A stretch of 64,000 bases of DNA from Bacteroidota bacterium (GCA_013285945.1 JABDGP010000002.1:1-64000), one strand, 5' to 3'; shown: positions 26,301 to 34,598, counted from the stretch's first letter. Notes: generated by a model not told the origin, from the letters alone. Made by a program: numbers and translations.

Positions 26301-26844
26301 TATCTGCGCCAGCCAAATCTTTGAGCACCATTTTGGCTTTGCCGCGATTGTTAAAAATTATCGCATCATTCTTTCCGGCGGCTATTGCTTTATCATAATT
26401 CGCAATTGCGTCCTTATAATTATCCAGTCGGAACTTGGCATTGCCGAGGGTCACAAAAATCTCAGCGCCCTTCGCTCCCATTGTCACCGCCTTGTCAAGA
26501 TCACCGGATGCGCCCGCGAAATCCTCGAGTTTATATTTAGCCAGGCCTCGATACTCAAAAAGTTCTTCGGTATTGATTCTTGCTTTCACAGCTTCGTCAA
26601 AATCAGTTTTCGCTTTCTCAAAATCATTGAGCATAAAACCGGCTATGCCTCTTTTAACATAAATCTCTTTATTGGTAAAATTCGTGGCGATTAATTGAGA
26701 GAATTGAGCTGAAGCTTCAGCGTAACTTCCTCCTTTCAATTTTTGCAGCGCAGATTGATAAATGACTTGCTGCAGTGAATCCTGCTTTTGAGCTTGCAGG
26801 AGCAGTGTCGAAAAGATTCCCAGAATAATTAGAGCTGAGCGCAT
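23368..26844 (-). CDS. Very large secreted TPR-repeat protein
   Basis: 1158 residues made almost entirely of tetratricopeptide repeats after a signal peptide (MRSALIILGIFSTLLLQAQ). Repeat units of about 34 residues recur some thirty times, with the signature N-N-R-G-K-A and A-I-x-x-Y-D-K-A-I; many come in alternating pairs (A-G-A-x-D/A-x-E-x-F followed by I-x-F-N-N-R-G-K), so the array grew by duplicating pairs. I chose the ATG at 26842-26844 because it begins the signal peptide; the frame continues 18 codons upstream. Likely a periplasmic or outer-membrane protein scaffold. A TAATTTTG-like -7 box lies at 26866-26873. Confidence 0.85.
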   Translation of the reverse strand: MRSALIILGIFSTLLLQAQKQDSLQQVIYQSALQKLKGGSYAEASAQFSQLIATNFTNKEIYVKRGIAGFMLNDFEKAKTDFDEAVKARINTEELFEYRGLAKYKLEDFAGASGDLDKAVTMGAKGAEIFVTLGNAKFRLDNYKDAIANYDKAIAAGKNDAIIFNNRGKAKMVLKDLAGADKDFSEALTIKPDYDKALENRSEARYQLKDWKGAAADFDKMISGGRTDTELLQKNGIAKFNLQDFKGCAEALNKVVSKGVKDKDVFRMLGISLVNTNSLSDAANALSSAVSMGVSDKEVFEQLGTCQFKTKDFAGAVVSLGRAVGLGSATQEIFLYKGNSEYQQKDLDNAAKDLEKAVSLGASDYDAFKNLGDIKFLKSDFANAIKYYDKAIGFPQADAIAFNNRGKAKSTLGDMQGSLADFDKAIAMKPDYSKAILNRGTVRFNLANYQGAAEDLDKVRGSEGESADLLKMLGISKYNLKDRDAAKGFLERAVKAGTKDSKANLYLGYLRFDAKEFKECIESLNAAEVAGEKEVDVYEKRGKSLYETKDFINAAIDLEKVVQRGQPDIITLEELGMAYMQQQKNKEGLSYLEKAIIAGSKSKEVYFQVGNGRFKDNNYNGAIEAYDKAVSLGANDELIYNNRGKAKLNSNLVKESLPDFDKALQIKANYPQALKNRAAANFQLKEWAKVVTDLAVIIGSNQAGVDELALSGLAKYNLKNFPGSIEDLTKAINAGAKDKQVFVVRGNSYYETPDLAKALPDFTKAIESGENSSEVFFKRGACRFDAQDYKNAFADLDKSINTGYTEATAYDMRGFCKLDSKDIEGALTDFNSAIEKNPKLAPAFYHRGDARFRSNNYLGATQDYTTAIGLGLNDPTLFNNRGKAYFNQDQYDNAIADFGTAIAKKEDYVRAYENRANTYLKIKKYDLAVKDLRQMEKLTEKPDADFYQKLGEAYFELKNYPVASEYLDKAVAGGNRDKSVLFKRGKCLLEQQDFQSSVRDFDEALKGGENTLPLFLERARAYLGLGNKKAALDNLTKAIALDPNNADVYFNSAVIKEENQEYEQAILDYDKSIKLNPKDAASHAGRANCKAELEDFGAAIGSMDDAIELDGKNASYFKQRGNYHYQLKEKDKACSDWTQAVQLGDTKAKFSIDQYCKK

Positions 26845-26955
26845 AGCATTTAAGGTTGTGATCATCAAAATTATGGAATTGCCAATTAGCAAAACCATAA
26901 AAAAAACACAATCCTTACATCAGCTTAGGCAGAGTTATTTTTTCAAAAGGGAAGA

Positions 26956-27081
26956 TTATTCGGCAAATGCCTCGAAGAGATAAATAATAGCAAGTGAAAC
27001 CGCGACGATAAGAACCATGTACCCAAAAACTTTTGCCCTTTGGTAGTAGTTTTTAATGGGTATGTTCTTGTGCTTAGACAT
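26956..27081 (-). CDS. 41-residue single-pass membrane protein, second of a pair
   Basis: Short gene beginning ATG-TCT-AAG at 27081. The product has a basic N-terminal part (S-K-H-K-N-I-P-I-K) and one membrane helix (GYMVLIVAVSLAIIYLF). Its A of ATG is the last A of the preceding small gene's TAA, so the two are translationally coupled. The helix entrance Y-Q-R-A-K-V-F-G-Y-M-V resembles Y-Q-K-T-S-I-F-G-W-L-V in the first member. A longer frame to 27375 runs through the first small gene and is not needed. Function unknown. Confidence 0.6.
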   Translation of the reverse strand: MSKHKNIPIKNYYQRAKVFGYMVLIVAVSLAIIYLFEAFAE

Positions 27082-27200
27082 TATTTGAAATAGCTGGCGG
27101 CAACGATATTGAACACGATGTATCCAATTATGCAAAGCATCACCAACCACCCAAAAATGCTTGTTTTTTGATATTGAAAACGAACCGGTACGATTTTCAT
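27081..27200 (-). CDS. 39-residue single-pass membrane protein, first of a pair
   Basis: The ATG at 27198-27200 opens a 39-codon frame ending in TAA at 27081-27083. The product has a basic N-terminus (M-K-I-V-P-V-R-F-Q-Y-Q-K) and one membrane helix (FGWLVMLCIIGYIVFNIVAA). Tight overlap with the next small gene and a shared Y-Q-(K/R)-x-x-(I/V)-F-G-(W/Y)-(L/M)-V motif support that both are real. No known family recognised. The pair lies between an anti-sigma factor gene and the large TPR gene, both in the same direction. Confidence 0.6.
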   Translation of the reverse strand: MKIVPVRFQYQKTSIFGWLVMLCIIGYIVFNIVAASYFK

Positions 27201-27371
27201 AACCTGTTGGTTTTAATTGAATTATAGTGAATATACTAAAAAGTACTCTAAACAATGAATAGATTTTCTGCCAACTGACGATTACACCGCTAAAAGTGAT
27301 ATACGATATTCTGAACAGCCTGGATTCAGCTATACAGAAAAACATCAAAAAGTAACCTTTCAGGCGGTATT

Positions 27372-28157
27372 TCAACCCTTGATTACAGCGCCAGAAAGCT
27401 GTAAAGTAGCGAAAGTGGGCGTTGGACTGCCACCGCGTTGTTCAATAGTAACATTAAATGAAACCGCTCCTTTAATCACGTTTTTCATTTTGACCAAACC
27501 GGTCACGTTACCATCAAAAACACCGGCATCAACCATTTTGCCATCGATTTCAGCCCAAAGCTGATATTGGTTCTGGTGAGCCAGTTCACGAAGGTTTTGG
27601 ATACTCACGAAAACCTCACTTGTCTGTTTATTCCAATACACGGAAGCTACAGCCTTTGGGGCATTGGCTGTGCCTTTCATTACCACTTTGGTAAATGTTG
27701 GGTTATCGATTACACGCAAGTCATTTTCAACCTTGTCGAGACGCAGGTTTACGCGATTATAGTCCTGTGCGACTTGCCTGTTTTGGGCAATTAAATCATT
27801 GAGAGCAAATTCTGAGTTCTTCCATTTCGCTCTATAATCATAAGCCAAATAGCTTGCAACCAAAGCAAGGACAATTGAAGCGACTGCAGCATATTTCCAA
27901 TTAACCGAAGGCTCCATTTTCACCACCTTGCCTTGTGGTTTTGCAGCCGACATCACCTTTTCTTTCAGTGCAACAGGAGGGGCAATAGCTAATTTCATCA
28001 ACAGTAATTCATTGGCCTCTTCAACTCGCGCCAGTTCCTCTCTTAATTCAGGATATTGACCGAGATCTTTTTCAAGAGCCACTCGCTCAGTGTCCGCCAA
28101 CTCACCCATTACGTAGGCTTCAAGTATTCCGCTCGATATGTATTCCTGTATGTTCAA
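27372..28157 (-). CDS. Anti-sigma factor of the RskA type
   Basis: 261 residues: a cytoplasmic N-terminal anti-sigma domain (about 1-70, opening with ISSGILEAYVMGEL and acidic helices), one membrane helix (about 88-106, YAAVASIVLALVASYLAY), a short coiled coil (about 115-150) and a periplasmic RskA C-terminal domain (about 155-261: ASVYWNKQTSEVF, YQLWAEIDGK). It would bind and hold the sigma factor encoded upstream. TTG start at 28155-28157 overlaps the sigma stop (TTGA), a typical sigma/anti-sigma coupling. Confidence 0.9.
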   Translation of the reverse strand: MNIQEYISSGILEAYVMGELADTERVALEKDLGQYPELREELARVEEANELLLMKLAIAPPVALKEKVMSAAKPQGKVVKMEPSVNWKYAAVASIVLALVASYLAYDYRAKWKNSEFALNDLIAQNRQVAQDYNRVNLRLDKVENDLRVIDNPTFTKVVMKGTANAPKAVASVYWNKQTSEVFVSIQNLRELAHQNQYQLWAEIDGKMVDAGVFDGNVTGLVKMKNVIKGAVSFNVTIEQRGGSPTPTFATLQLSGAVIKG

Positions 28158-28660
28158 TTTACTTTCAAAATCGATCTCAATTCTATTAATGCCAATCGCG
28201 TCCGCGTTTTAACTGTTCCCAGTGGAATATTAAATTCCTCCGACAATTCAGACTGTGTATACCCCTTTAAGTATAGATGCTCTACAACAAATTTCTGATC
28301 ATTGTGCAACTTTTGAAGGACCTCCTTCAACCCGATGGTTTCTACCTGTAATTCACTGTGTTCCTGATTATCAATTCTATTTACGAGAAGATCAATGTCA
28401 TCGGTTTTCCTGCCTTTGCTCATTTCTTTTGAGCGCGTTTTATCGATAGCGAGGTTGCGGGTTACATTGAGCATCCAGGTGAAGAGTCGGCCTTTGGTTG
28501 CATCATAAGTATCGATCTTATCCCAGATTTTCAGAAAGGAATCTTGCAGCACTTCTTGAGCGATGTCTTCATTTTTGATCACACGCAATACCACTGAGTA
28601 GAGAGCACCAGAATAATGGTCGTACAGATATTCTAAAATAGAACGGTCATGCGAACGCAA
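28154..28660 (-). CDS. ECF RNA polymerase sigma factor
   Basis: Sigma-70 family, extracytoplasmic function. Region 2 includes LYDHYSGALYSVVLRVI, the D-(S)-F-L-K-I-W block and the W-M-L-N-V-T-R-N-L-A-I-D -10 recognition part; region 4 is the HTH YTQSELSEEFNIPLGTVKTRTRLALIELR. The TTG at 28660 gives 168 residues, but the codons before it (I-D-E-N-Q-L-L-E-G) match the usual sigma N-terminus, and no ATG, GTG or TTG precedes them before a stop. The real start may be an unusual codon such as ATC at 28685-28687 or ATA further up. Paired with an RskA-type anti-sigma factor. Confidence 0.92.
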   Translation of the reverse strand: MRSHDRSILEYLYDHYSGALYSVVLRVIKNEDIAQEVLQDSFLKIWDKIDTYDATKGRLFTWMLNVTRNLAIDKTRSKEMSKGRKTDDIDLLVNRIDNQEHSELQVETIGLKEVLQKLHNDQKFVVEHLYLKGYTQSELSEEFNIPLGTVKTRTRLALIELRSILKVN

Positions 28661-28748
28661 CCCTTCCAGCAGTTGATTTTCATCGATATGGTGCTTCCTT
28701 GCGGCGATAGACTTTATGAAATTACCTTAGCAGTTTATTCCGTCTGTT

Positions 28749-30140
28749 TTATAAATGAATTACTTCTCCATAGGCAGCAGCAGCAGCCTCCATAATAGCC
28801 TCGCTCATGGTTGGGTGCGGATGTACTGATTTAATAATCTCGTGACCTGTAGTTTCTAATTTTCTAGCCACCACTACTTCGGCAATCATCTCAGTCACAT
28901 TTGCTCCGATAAAGTGAGCGCCAAGCCATTCGCCATATTTGGCATCAAAAATCACTTTCACAAAACCATCTGGAGCGCCGGCAGCCTTCGCTTTGCCTGA
29001 AGCCGTAAAAGGAAATTTACCAACTTTAATTTGGTAGCCGGCTTTCTTCGCTGCTTCCTCGGTATATCCAACAGATGCAATCTCTGGTGAGCAATAAGTA
29101 CATCCCGGAAGGTTATTATAATTAAGTGGTTCTGGTTTTTGACCTGCAATTTTCTCCACGCAGATAATTCCCTCGGCAGATGCTACGTGGGCCAACGCCG
29201 GGCCGGCAGTAATATCTCCAATGGCATAAACTCCTGCCACATTGGTTTTATAAAACTCATCAACTACAACTTTGCCTTTATCCGTTTTCACGCCTACTTC
29301 TTCCAGTCCGATGTTTTCAAGATTGGTAGAAACCCCGACAGCAGACAATACAACGTCAGATTCTATTTTGATTTCACCGGTAGGTGTCTTCACGGTGGAA
29401 ACGCATCCTTTGCCCTTAATATCTACCGCTGTAACTTCAGAGTTGGTGTAGATAGTGATACCCGATTTCTTAAATGATTTCTCCAGTTGTTTTGAAACTT
29501 CTTCGTCCTCTACAGGCACAACGCGTGGCAGGAATTCAACGATGGTAACTTCAGCTCCCATCGTATTGTAGAAATAGGCAAACTCTACACCGATAGCACC
29601 CGATCCAACCACCAATAATTTCTTTGGCCTTTCGGGAAGGACCATTGCCTCGCGATACCCAACTATTTTCTTGCCGTCAATTTTCAATGCAGGCAACTCG
29701 CGTGAGCGCGCACCAGTGGCCAGGATAATATGCTTGGCATCATAATCCGTTTTCTTTCCGGCAGCATCTGTTACTTCTACCTTATTTCCCTTTTTAAGTT
29801 TACCATTTCCCGCAATATGATCGATCTTGTTTTTCTTAAACAAAAATTGAATGCCTTTGCTCATGCCGTTAGCGACTTCACGGCTTCGTTTCACCACACC
29901 AGCGAAGTCAACCGAAGCATCTTTTACATCAATGCCATAATCTTTGGCGTGCTGGATGTACTCGAATACGGTTGCGCTTTTTAGTAAAGCCTTTGTCGGG
30001 ATACAGCCCCAATTGAGACAGATACCGCCAAGTTCTGCTTTCTCCACTACTCCTACTTTCAAGCCCAACTGCGATGCGCGGATTGCTGCTACATAACCGC
30101 CGGGGCCTGAGCCTACAACAATAAGGTCGTACGATGCCAT
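28749..30140 (-). CDS. lpdA: Dihydrolipoyl dehydrogenase (E3)
   Basis: FAD enzyme that reoxidises lipoamide in pyruvate, 2-oxoglutarate and glycine-cleavage complexes. The 463-residue protein has the FAD motif VVGSGPGGYVAA at the N-terminus, the redox disulfide C-x4-C in GGICLNWGCIPTKA (about residues 40-53), the NAD motif VVGSGAIGVEFA, and the C-terminal catalytic His/Glu pair in V-H-P-H-P-T-M-S-E. It stands alone, without E1 or E2 genes. Confidence 0.96.
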   Translation of the reverse strand: MASYDLIVVGSGPGGYVAAIRASQLGLKVGVVEKAELGGICLNWGCIPTKALLKSATVFEYIQHAKDYGIDVKDASVDFAGVVKRSREVANGMSKGIQFLFKKNKIDHIAGNGKLKKGNKVEVTDAAGKKTDYDAKHIILATGARSRELPALKIDGKKIVGYREAMVLPERPKKLLVVGSGAIGVEFAYFYNTMGAEVTIVEFLPRVVPVEDEEVSKQLEKSFKKSGITIYTNSEVTAVDIKGKGCVSTVKTPTGEIKIESDVVLSAVGVSTNLENIGLEEVGVKTDKGKVVVDEFYKTNVAGVYAIGDITAGPALAHVASAEGIICVEKIAGQKPEPLNYNNLPGCTYCSPEIASVGYTEEAAKKAGYQIKVGKFPFTASGKAKAAGAPDGFVKVIFDAKYGEWLGAHFIGANVTEMIAEVVVARKLETTGHEIIKSVHPHPTMSEAIMEAAAAAYGEVIHL

Positions 30141-30257
30141 AATAATTTGATTTTAAATCGGGGCAAATTAACCTAAAAAATGATGCAGAAAAAAGATTAG
30201 TTTTGAAGCCAAAATTTGAAATTTCCCGGTTCAGTAATTGAACTTTAAACTCTATCT

Positions 30258-31004
30258 ATGAAACTGCTCCAGAATAAAACAGCACTCATCACAGGTGCAT
30301 CCAAGGGCATCGGCCGAAGTATTGCTATCACATTTGCCGAGCAAGGCGCTAATGTTGCATTCACTTATTTATCCAGTGTAGAACAAGGTCAGGCGCTTGA
30401 AGCCGAACTTGCATCCAAAGGCGTAAAAGCAAAAGGGTATCGCTCGGACGCTTCTGATTTTGCTCAGGCCGATAAACTAATCAATGATGTAGTCGCTGAC
30501 TTCGGTTCTCTTGACATATTAATTAACAATGCCGGAATTACCATGGATAATCTATTGCTACGCATGAATGAAGAAGCGTGGGATAAAATCATTAATGTAA
30601 ACTTGAAAAGTTGTTTCAATACGGTAAAGGCTGCCTGCAAACCAATGATGAAGCAAAAAAGCGGCTCTATTATTAATATGACTTCGGTAGTTGGCCTTAA
30701 AGGAAATGCCGGTCAGGCCAATTATGCTGCCTCCAAAGCCGGTATAATCGGTTTTACAAAATCGGTAGCCCTCGAGTTAGGTTCACGTGGTATCCGTTCT
30801 AATGCAATTGCCCCTGGCTTTATCGAAACAGAAATGACGGGCAAACTCGATGAAAAAGTTGTTCAAAGCTGGCGAGATGCAATTCCACTGAAACGTGGCG
30901 GCAAGCCCGAAGATGTAGCAGATGCTTGCGTATTCCTGGCAAGCAATATGTCTTCCTATATCACAGGGCAAGTGATTCAGGTAGACGGGGGGATGCTAAC
31001 GTAA
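30258..31004 (+). CDS. fabG: 3-oxoacyl-ACP reductase / SDR
   Basis: Short-chain dehydrogenase reducing 3-oxoacyl-ACP in fatty acid synthesis. 248 residues with the NADPH motif TGASKGIGR (about 12-20), N-N-A-G (about 89-92), catalytic S-Y-K (S in MTSVVGLKG, Y-A-A-S-K near residues 155-159) and the C-terminal dimer motif YITGQVIQVDGGM. Length and the VDGGM ending favour FabG over other SDRs. A TAGTTTTG at 30198-30205 fits the -7 consensus but lacks a clear -33 partner. Divergent from lpdA. Confidence 0.92.
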   Translation: MKLLQNKTALITGASKGIGRSIAITFAEQGANVAFTYLSSVEQGQALEAELASKGVKAKGYRSDASDFAQADKLINDVVADFGSLDILINNAGITMDNLLLRMNEEAWDKIINVNLKSCFNTVKAACKPMMKQKSGSIINMTSVVGLKGNAGQANYAASKAGIIGFTKSVALELGSRGIRSNAIAPGFIETEMTGKLDEKVVQSWRDAIPLKRGGKPEDVADACVFLASNMSSYITGQVIQVDGGMLT

Positions 31005-31032
31005 AAATCAAGTTAATTGGGAAGTCAAATTC

Positions 31033-31060
31033 TAAAATGAGTCATCCATTCTCATTTTGA
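31033..31060 (+). terminator. Weak hairpin after fabG
   Basis: AAAATGAG (31034-31041) pairs with CTCATTTT (31051-31058) with a 9-nt loop; the T-tract is part of the stem. Possible terminator of fabG. The TTG at 31057-31059 could also serve as the -33 element of the next gene, with TATCTTCC at 31080-31087. Confidence 0.4.
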
Positions 31061-31093
31061 TCCGTTGAATAATCCTGCTTATCTTCCCATTTC

Positions 31094-32755
31094 ATGAATC
31101 TGAAAAGCCTTCTATTTCTCGTTGGGGTAGGATTTAGTTATCAAGCTGCTGCACAAAATTCTGTGGTTGACAGTCTGAAAGGCTCGTTGCAGGCGCACCT
31201 TCAGGAAGATTCGGTTCGAGTAAATTTATTAAGCCAACTTGCCTACAAGGAACATTTCGACCACCCGGCCGATGCCGCCAACTTTGCTCTTGAAGCACTT
31301 TCAATTTCTGAAAAAATAAACTACCCCAAAGGCACCGTTTCTGCCTATCGTTTTTTAGGAGCTGCGTTTTGGGCTCAGGCCAATTTCTCTGCTGCACTTG
31401 ATTATTGCCTCAAAGGATTGAAAGTGGCAGACTCTATTCACAACCCTCAGATGCAAGCTGATCTTACGGGAAACATCGGAGTGATTTATAGTAGTATGGG
31501 TAACTATAAAACTGCGTTAACCTACTGTCGTTCAGCAAATGCCCAACAACGTCAGCTTAAAAATGAACTTCGCGAAGCAATTGAGCTTAACAACCTTGGT
31601 GATTGTTTCTTTAACCTCAAGTTGTACGACAGTGCGTTGACTGCCTACAACAAGGCCATGATCATAGGGAAATCCAAAAAATTTGAGAAAGCTACCAACA
31701 TGCGTAACATCGGGAATGTTTACGAGGCTACAGGCAATCTTGAGCTCGCGCTAAGTTATTATTACAAAGCCCGGGCAGCGAGTGACTCAACAGGTGAGCA
31801 CAAAGGAATGACCCAGGCACGCAAATCGATCGCTTCAGTGTTTCTAAAAAAACACCAATATGATCTGGCAGAAAAAGAATTAAGAGAATGCCTTGACTTG
31901 GCGAAGAAAGCTAACCTCAGAGCGATTATTCGCGACAGCTACGAATTACTTTCAAAAGGTGCTGAAGCTCAGGGGCACTTACCTCAATATATTAGTTATT
32001 TTAAACTTTTCACCGCCTATAAAGACAGTATCCAAAATTCTTCGGCTACTTCTAGAATTGCGTCGCTTCAGTTGGAGTATGAAATGCAGCATAAACAATT
32101 GGAAATTGACGGGTTAAAGAAAAATGCGAAGACCAAGGCTGAAGAGTTAAAATGGAAAAACGCGTTGCTGGTATCAACAAGTATTGGCATCTTACTTATT
32201 GCACTTTTCTTAATTAATGTAGTACGCAATTTTAGGCACCAGAAATCTCTTAATGTAGCGCTGGCAGAACGGAACGAAGAGATTTCTCGTCAGAAGAATG
32301 AATTGGCCCGGCAACATGATGAAGTATTGGCACTCAACGAAGAAATACGTGCCCAGCAAGATGAAGTAATCTCTCAGCGCGACATCCTCGCTGAGAAAAA
32401 TATAAATATTGAAATGCTCCATAAAAAACTGACGGAAGCAAATCAGAATCTGGAGAAAACCGTGACTCAGCGAACTGCCGCGCTGCAAGAACAAAATCAC
32501 AGGCTGGAAGAATATGCATTCATCAATGCACATAAGTTGCGAGCACCCGTGGCCAGCATTATGGGATTGGTTAATTTATTAGAACTAAAACATCTTGCAG
32601 ATGAGCGAAGCCTGATTTTGGACCATCTCAAGAAATCTTCATGGGATTTGGATCAGGTCATCCGATCTATTAGCAAAACTCTGCAACAAGGTATGACGGC
32701 GTATGATCAACAAAATCAGGAGCACGGAAATTCAGAACATAGTCAATCTTCCTGA
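31094..32755 (+). CDS. TPR membrane protein with a histidine phosphoacceptor-like domain and no ATPase domain
   Basis: 553 residues: signal peptide (cleavage after Q-A-A-A-Q), TPR repeats (about 40-320), one membrane helix (about 357-377), a long coiled coil (about 380-465), then an H-box-like segment E-Y-A-F-I-N-A-H-K-L-R-A-P-V-A-S (His480) and a second helix like a HisKA hairpin. The protein stops about 75 residues later with no N, G1 or G2 boxes, so it cannot bind ATP by itself. The 85 nt up to the next gene hold no remnant of an ATPase domain. It may be phosphorylated by another kinase, for example the complete one downstream, or signal without phosphorylation. Confidence 0.75.
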   Translation: MNLKSLLFLVGVGFSYQAAAQNSVVDSLKGSLQAHLQEDSVRVNLLSQLAYKEHFDHPADAANFALEALSISEKINYPKGTVSAYRFLGAAFWAQANFSAALDYCLKGLKVADSIHNPQMQADLTGNIGVIYSSMGNYKTALTYCRSANAQQRQLKNELREAIELNNLGDCFFNLKLYDSALTAYNKAMIIGKSKKFEKATNMRNIGNVYEATGNLELALSYYYKARAASDSTGEHKGMTQARKSIASVFLKKHQYDLAEKELRECLDLAKKANLRAIIRDSYELLSKGAEAQGHLPQYISYFKLFTAYKDSIQNSSATSRIASLQLEYEMQHKQLEIDGLKKNAKTKAEELKWKNALLVSTSIGILLIALFLINVVRNFRHQKSLNVALAERNEEISRQKNELARQHDEVLALNEEIRAQQDEVISQRDILAEKNINIEMLHKKLTEANQNLEKTVTQRTAALQEQNHRLEEYAFINAHKLRAPVASIMGLVNLLELKHLADERSLILDHLKKSSWDLDQVIRSISKTLQQGMTAYDQQNQEHGNSEHSQSS

Positions 32756-32840
32756 AGCATGAAAAAAGTGGTCTAAACTGAACCTTTACCTCGTTATTTC
32801 ATTTTCAAATCGGGATGTCTTACCTTCGACTCATTCAGCG

Positions 32841-34598
32841 ATGGAGATCATTTACAATACAGAGCACCAGACAGCCATTTTTCCATTGGCCGCAAACCTA
32901 AAGAAAGCCTATGATTTGCGAACATCTGATCTTAAGCGAAGCATAAACCTCACTCAGGAATTATTAAGTCAATTTGACAAAGAAGGGCACTTGCATTTAG
33001 CGGCCACAGCCAAAAATCACCTTGGTCTTTTTCATCTTATTCAGGGAGAGTTTGAAATCGCCCGGAATTATTCAACAGAAGCATTGCATTTTTTCGAGTC
33101 AACAAAAGACGCTCAGGGTATTGCTGATGCTAAATATAATATTGGGAGCATTTATTATCGTACCAACAATTACCATCAGGCACTTCTGTTGTTGGCAGAC
33201 AGTCTCAAAATTTATCGTGAGCTCAACGATTATTATAATCAAGCCCGAACACTCAAAAGTATGGGCACGATTTATGAATACTTTAGCGATCAGGACAAAG
33301 CAATCGAGTCTTACGAAAAATCAATAGACGCATGCCGAACCATTAATGAGTTGGGATTAGAGTCAAATGCTCTAAACCCTCTGTCTGCAATTTATTTCAA
33401 GCAGGGAAAGCGCGACCTTGCGATGCAGACTATTGAGCGAAGCATTCAACTAAAGAATGAAACAGGCGATATTCGCGGTTTAGCTTTTGCACTTTATGGC
33501 AGGGCAAAGTTGTTTATCAAACTTCAGCAATTTCACAATGCGGTGGCTGACCTTCAGGAAACAATACGCATTTCGCAAAATGCCGGAGATAAATTAGGCC
33601 TGGGGATGGCTTACAATAAACTCGGCATTGCGTTTATGGAATTGAATCAATTGACTCTTGCCAAAGAGAATTTCAATAATGCACTGGAACTTTCTGATAC
33701 TTTTCATTTGGAGTTTATTCGTTTCAAAGTTGATTATAGCTTGTACCTGTTAGCCAAAAGAGAGGGTGATGCTCAGCAAGCACTCAATTTTCTGGAAAAG
33801 CATATAGCGGATAAAGAAGCTGTTATTAATCAGGGGACTTACACACTGATTAAAAGCTATGAAGCTGTCACACGTATTGAAACGCTGGAGCGTGACGCAA
33901 ACATTCAAAAAGAAAAAACTCAGATCATCGAAAATAAAAACGCTGAATTAGATTCTTTTTTCTATCGTGTTTCGCATGACTTGAAAGGGCCAATCACCTC
34001 GTTGCTCGGGCTACATAATCTAGTAAAGTTTGAAGTGACTGACTCGGCTTCGCTGCGGTATTTTGATATGTACCATTCACAAGTTCAGCGGATCAACAAC
34101 ATTGTTATGGGTCTGATCAACCTGACCCAAATGAAACACTTGCAGGAAATTAAAGTAAAGATTGATTTTCAGGCGTTAATTGATGAATGCATCGGGTCGT
34201 ACAATTATCTGGAAAATTTCAAAACCATTCAGTTTATTAAGGAAATAGATGAAGATGTAGATTACTCTTCGGAATGGGCTATAATTAATACTATTGTTCA
34301 AAACCTGATTGAGAATGCTATAAAGTATTCAAGGCATCACGAGCCTTACGTGAGAATCACTGTGAAGAAGGAGAATAATTCCATTCGCATAGAAGTTGAA
34401 GATAACGGGCAAGGGATAGACGAGGCACATCAGGTAAAGATTTTTGATATGTTCTACCGCGCAAGTGAGCGTACCAAAGGATCATCAGGATTGGGCCTAT
34501 ACATTTTAAAACGAGCCGTAGAGCGCCTTAACGGAACGATTGAGTTAAAAAGTAAACTGCACGAAGGGTCCACCTTTGCAGTAGTTCTTCCCTCCTGA
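32841..34598 (+). CDS. Soluble TPR-containing sensor histidine kinase
   Basis: 585 residues without signal peptide or membrane helix. TPR repeats cover about residues 20-330, a short coiled coil follows (about 345-372), then HisKA with the H-box F-Y-R-V-S-H-D-L-K-G-P (His379), and the HATPase domain with N-box NLIENAIKYS, G1 DNGQGI and G2 GSSGLGLYILK. Complete and probably active in the cytoplasm. No response regulator gene is nearby; the preceding gene encodes a related TPR protein that has only the HisKA-like part. Confidence 0.88.
   Translation: MEIIYNTEHQTAIFPLAANLKKAYDLRTSDLKRSINLTQELLSQFDKEGHLHLAATAKNHLGLFHLIQGEFEIARNYSTEALHFFESTKDAQGIADAKYNIGSIYYRTNNYHQALLLLADSLKIYRELNDYYNQARTLKSMGTIYEYFSDQDKAIESYEKSIDACRTINELGLESNALNPLSAIYFKQGKRDLAMQTIERSIQLKNETGDIRGLAFALYGRAKLFIKLQQFHNAVADLQETIRISQNAGDKLGLGMAYNKLGIAFMELNQLTLAKENFNNALELSDTFHLEFIRFKVDYSLYLLAKREGDAQQALNFLEKHIADKEAVINQGTYTLIKSYEAVTRIETLERDANIQKEKTQIIENKNAELDSFFYRVSHDLKGPITSLLGLHNLVKFEVTDSASLRYFDMYHSQVQRINNIVMGLINLTQMKHLQEIKVKIDFQALIDECIGSYNYLENFKTIQFIKEIDEDVDYSSEWAIINTIVQNLIENAIKYSRHHEPYVRITVKKENNSIRIEVEDNGQGIDEAHQVKIFDMFYRASERTKGSSGLGLYILKRAVERLNGTIELKSKLHEGSTFAVVLPS

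Noticed and set aside
26956-27375. A single 139-residue protein in the region of the small membrane proteins
   Set aside because: Its first 98 residues are the out-of-frame reading of the first small gene and of the leader; only the last 41 residues look like a real protein with its own ATG.
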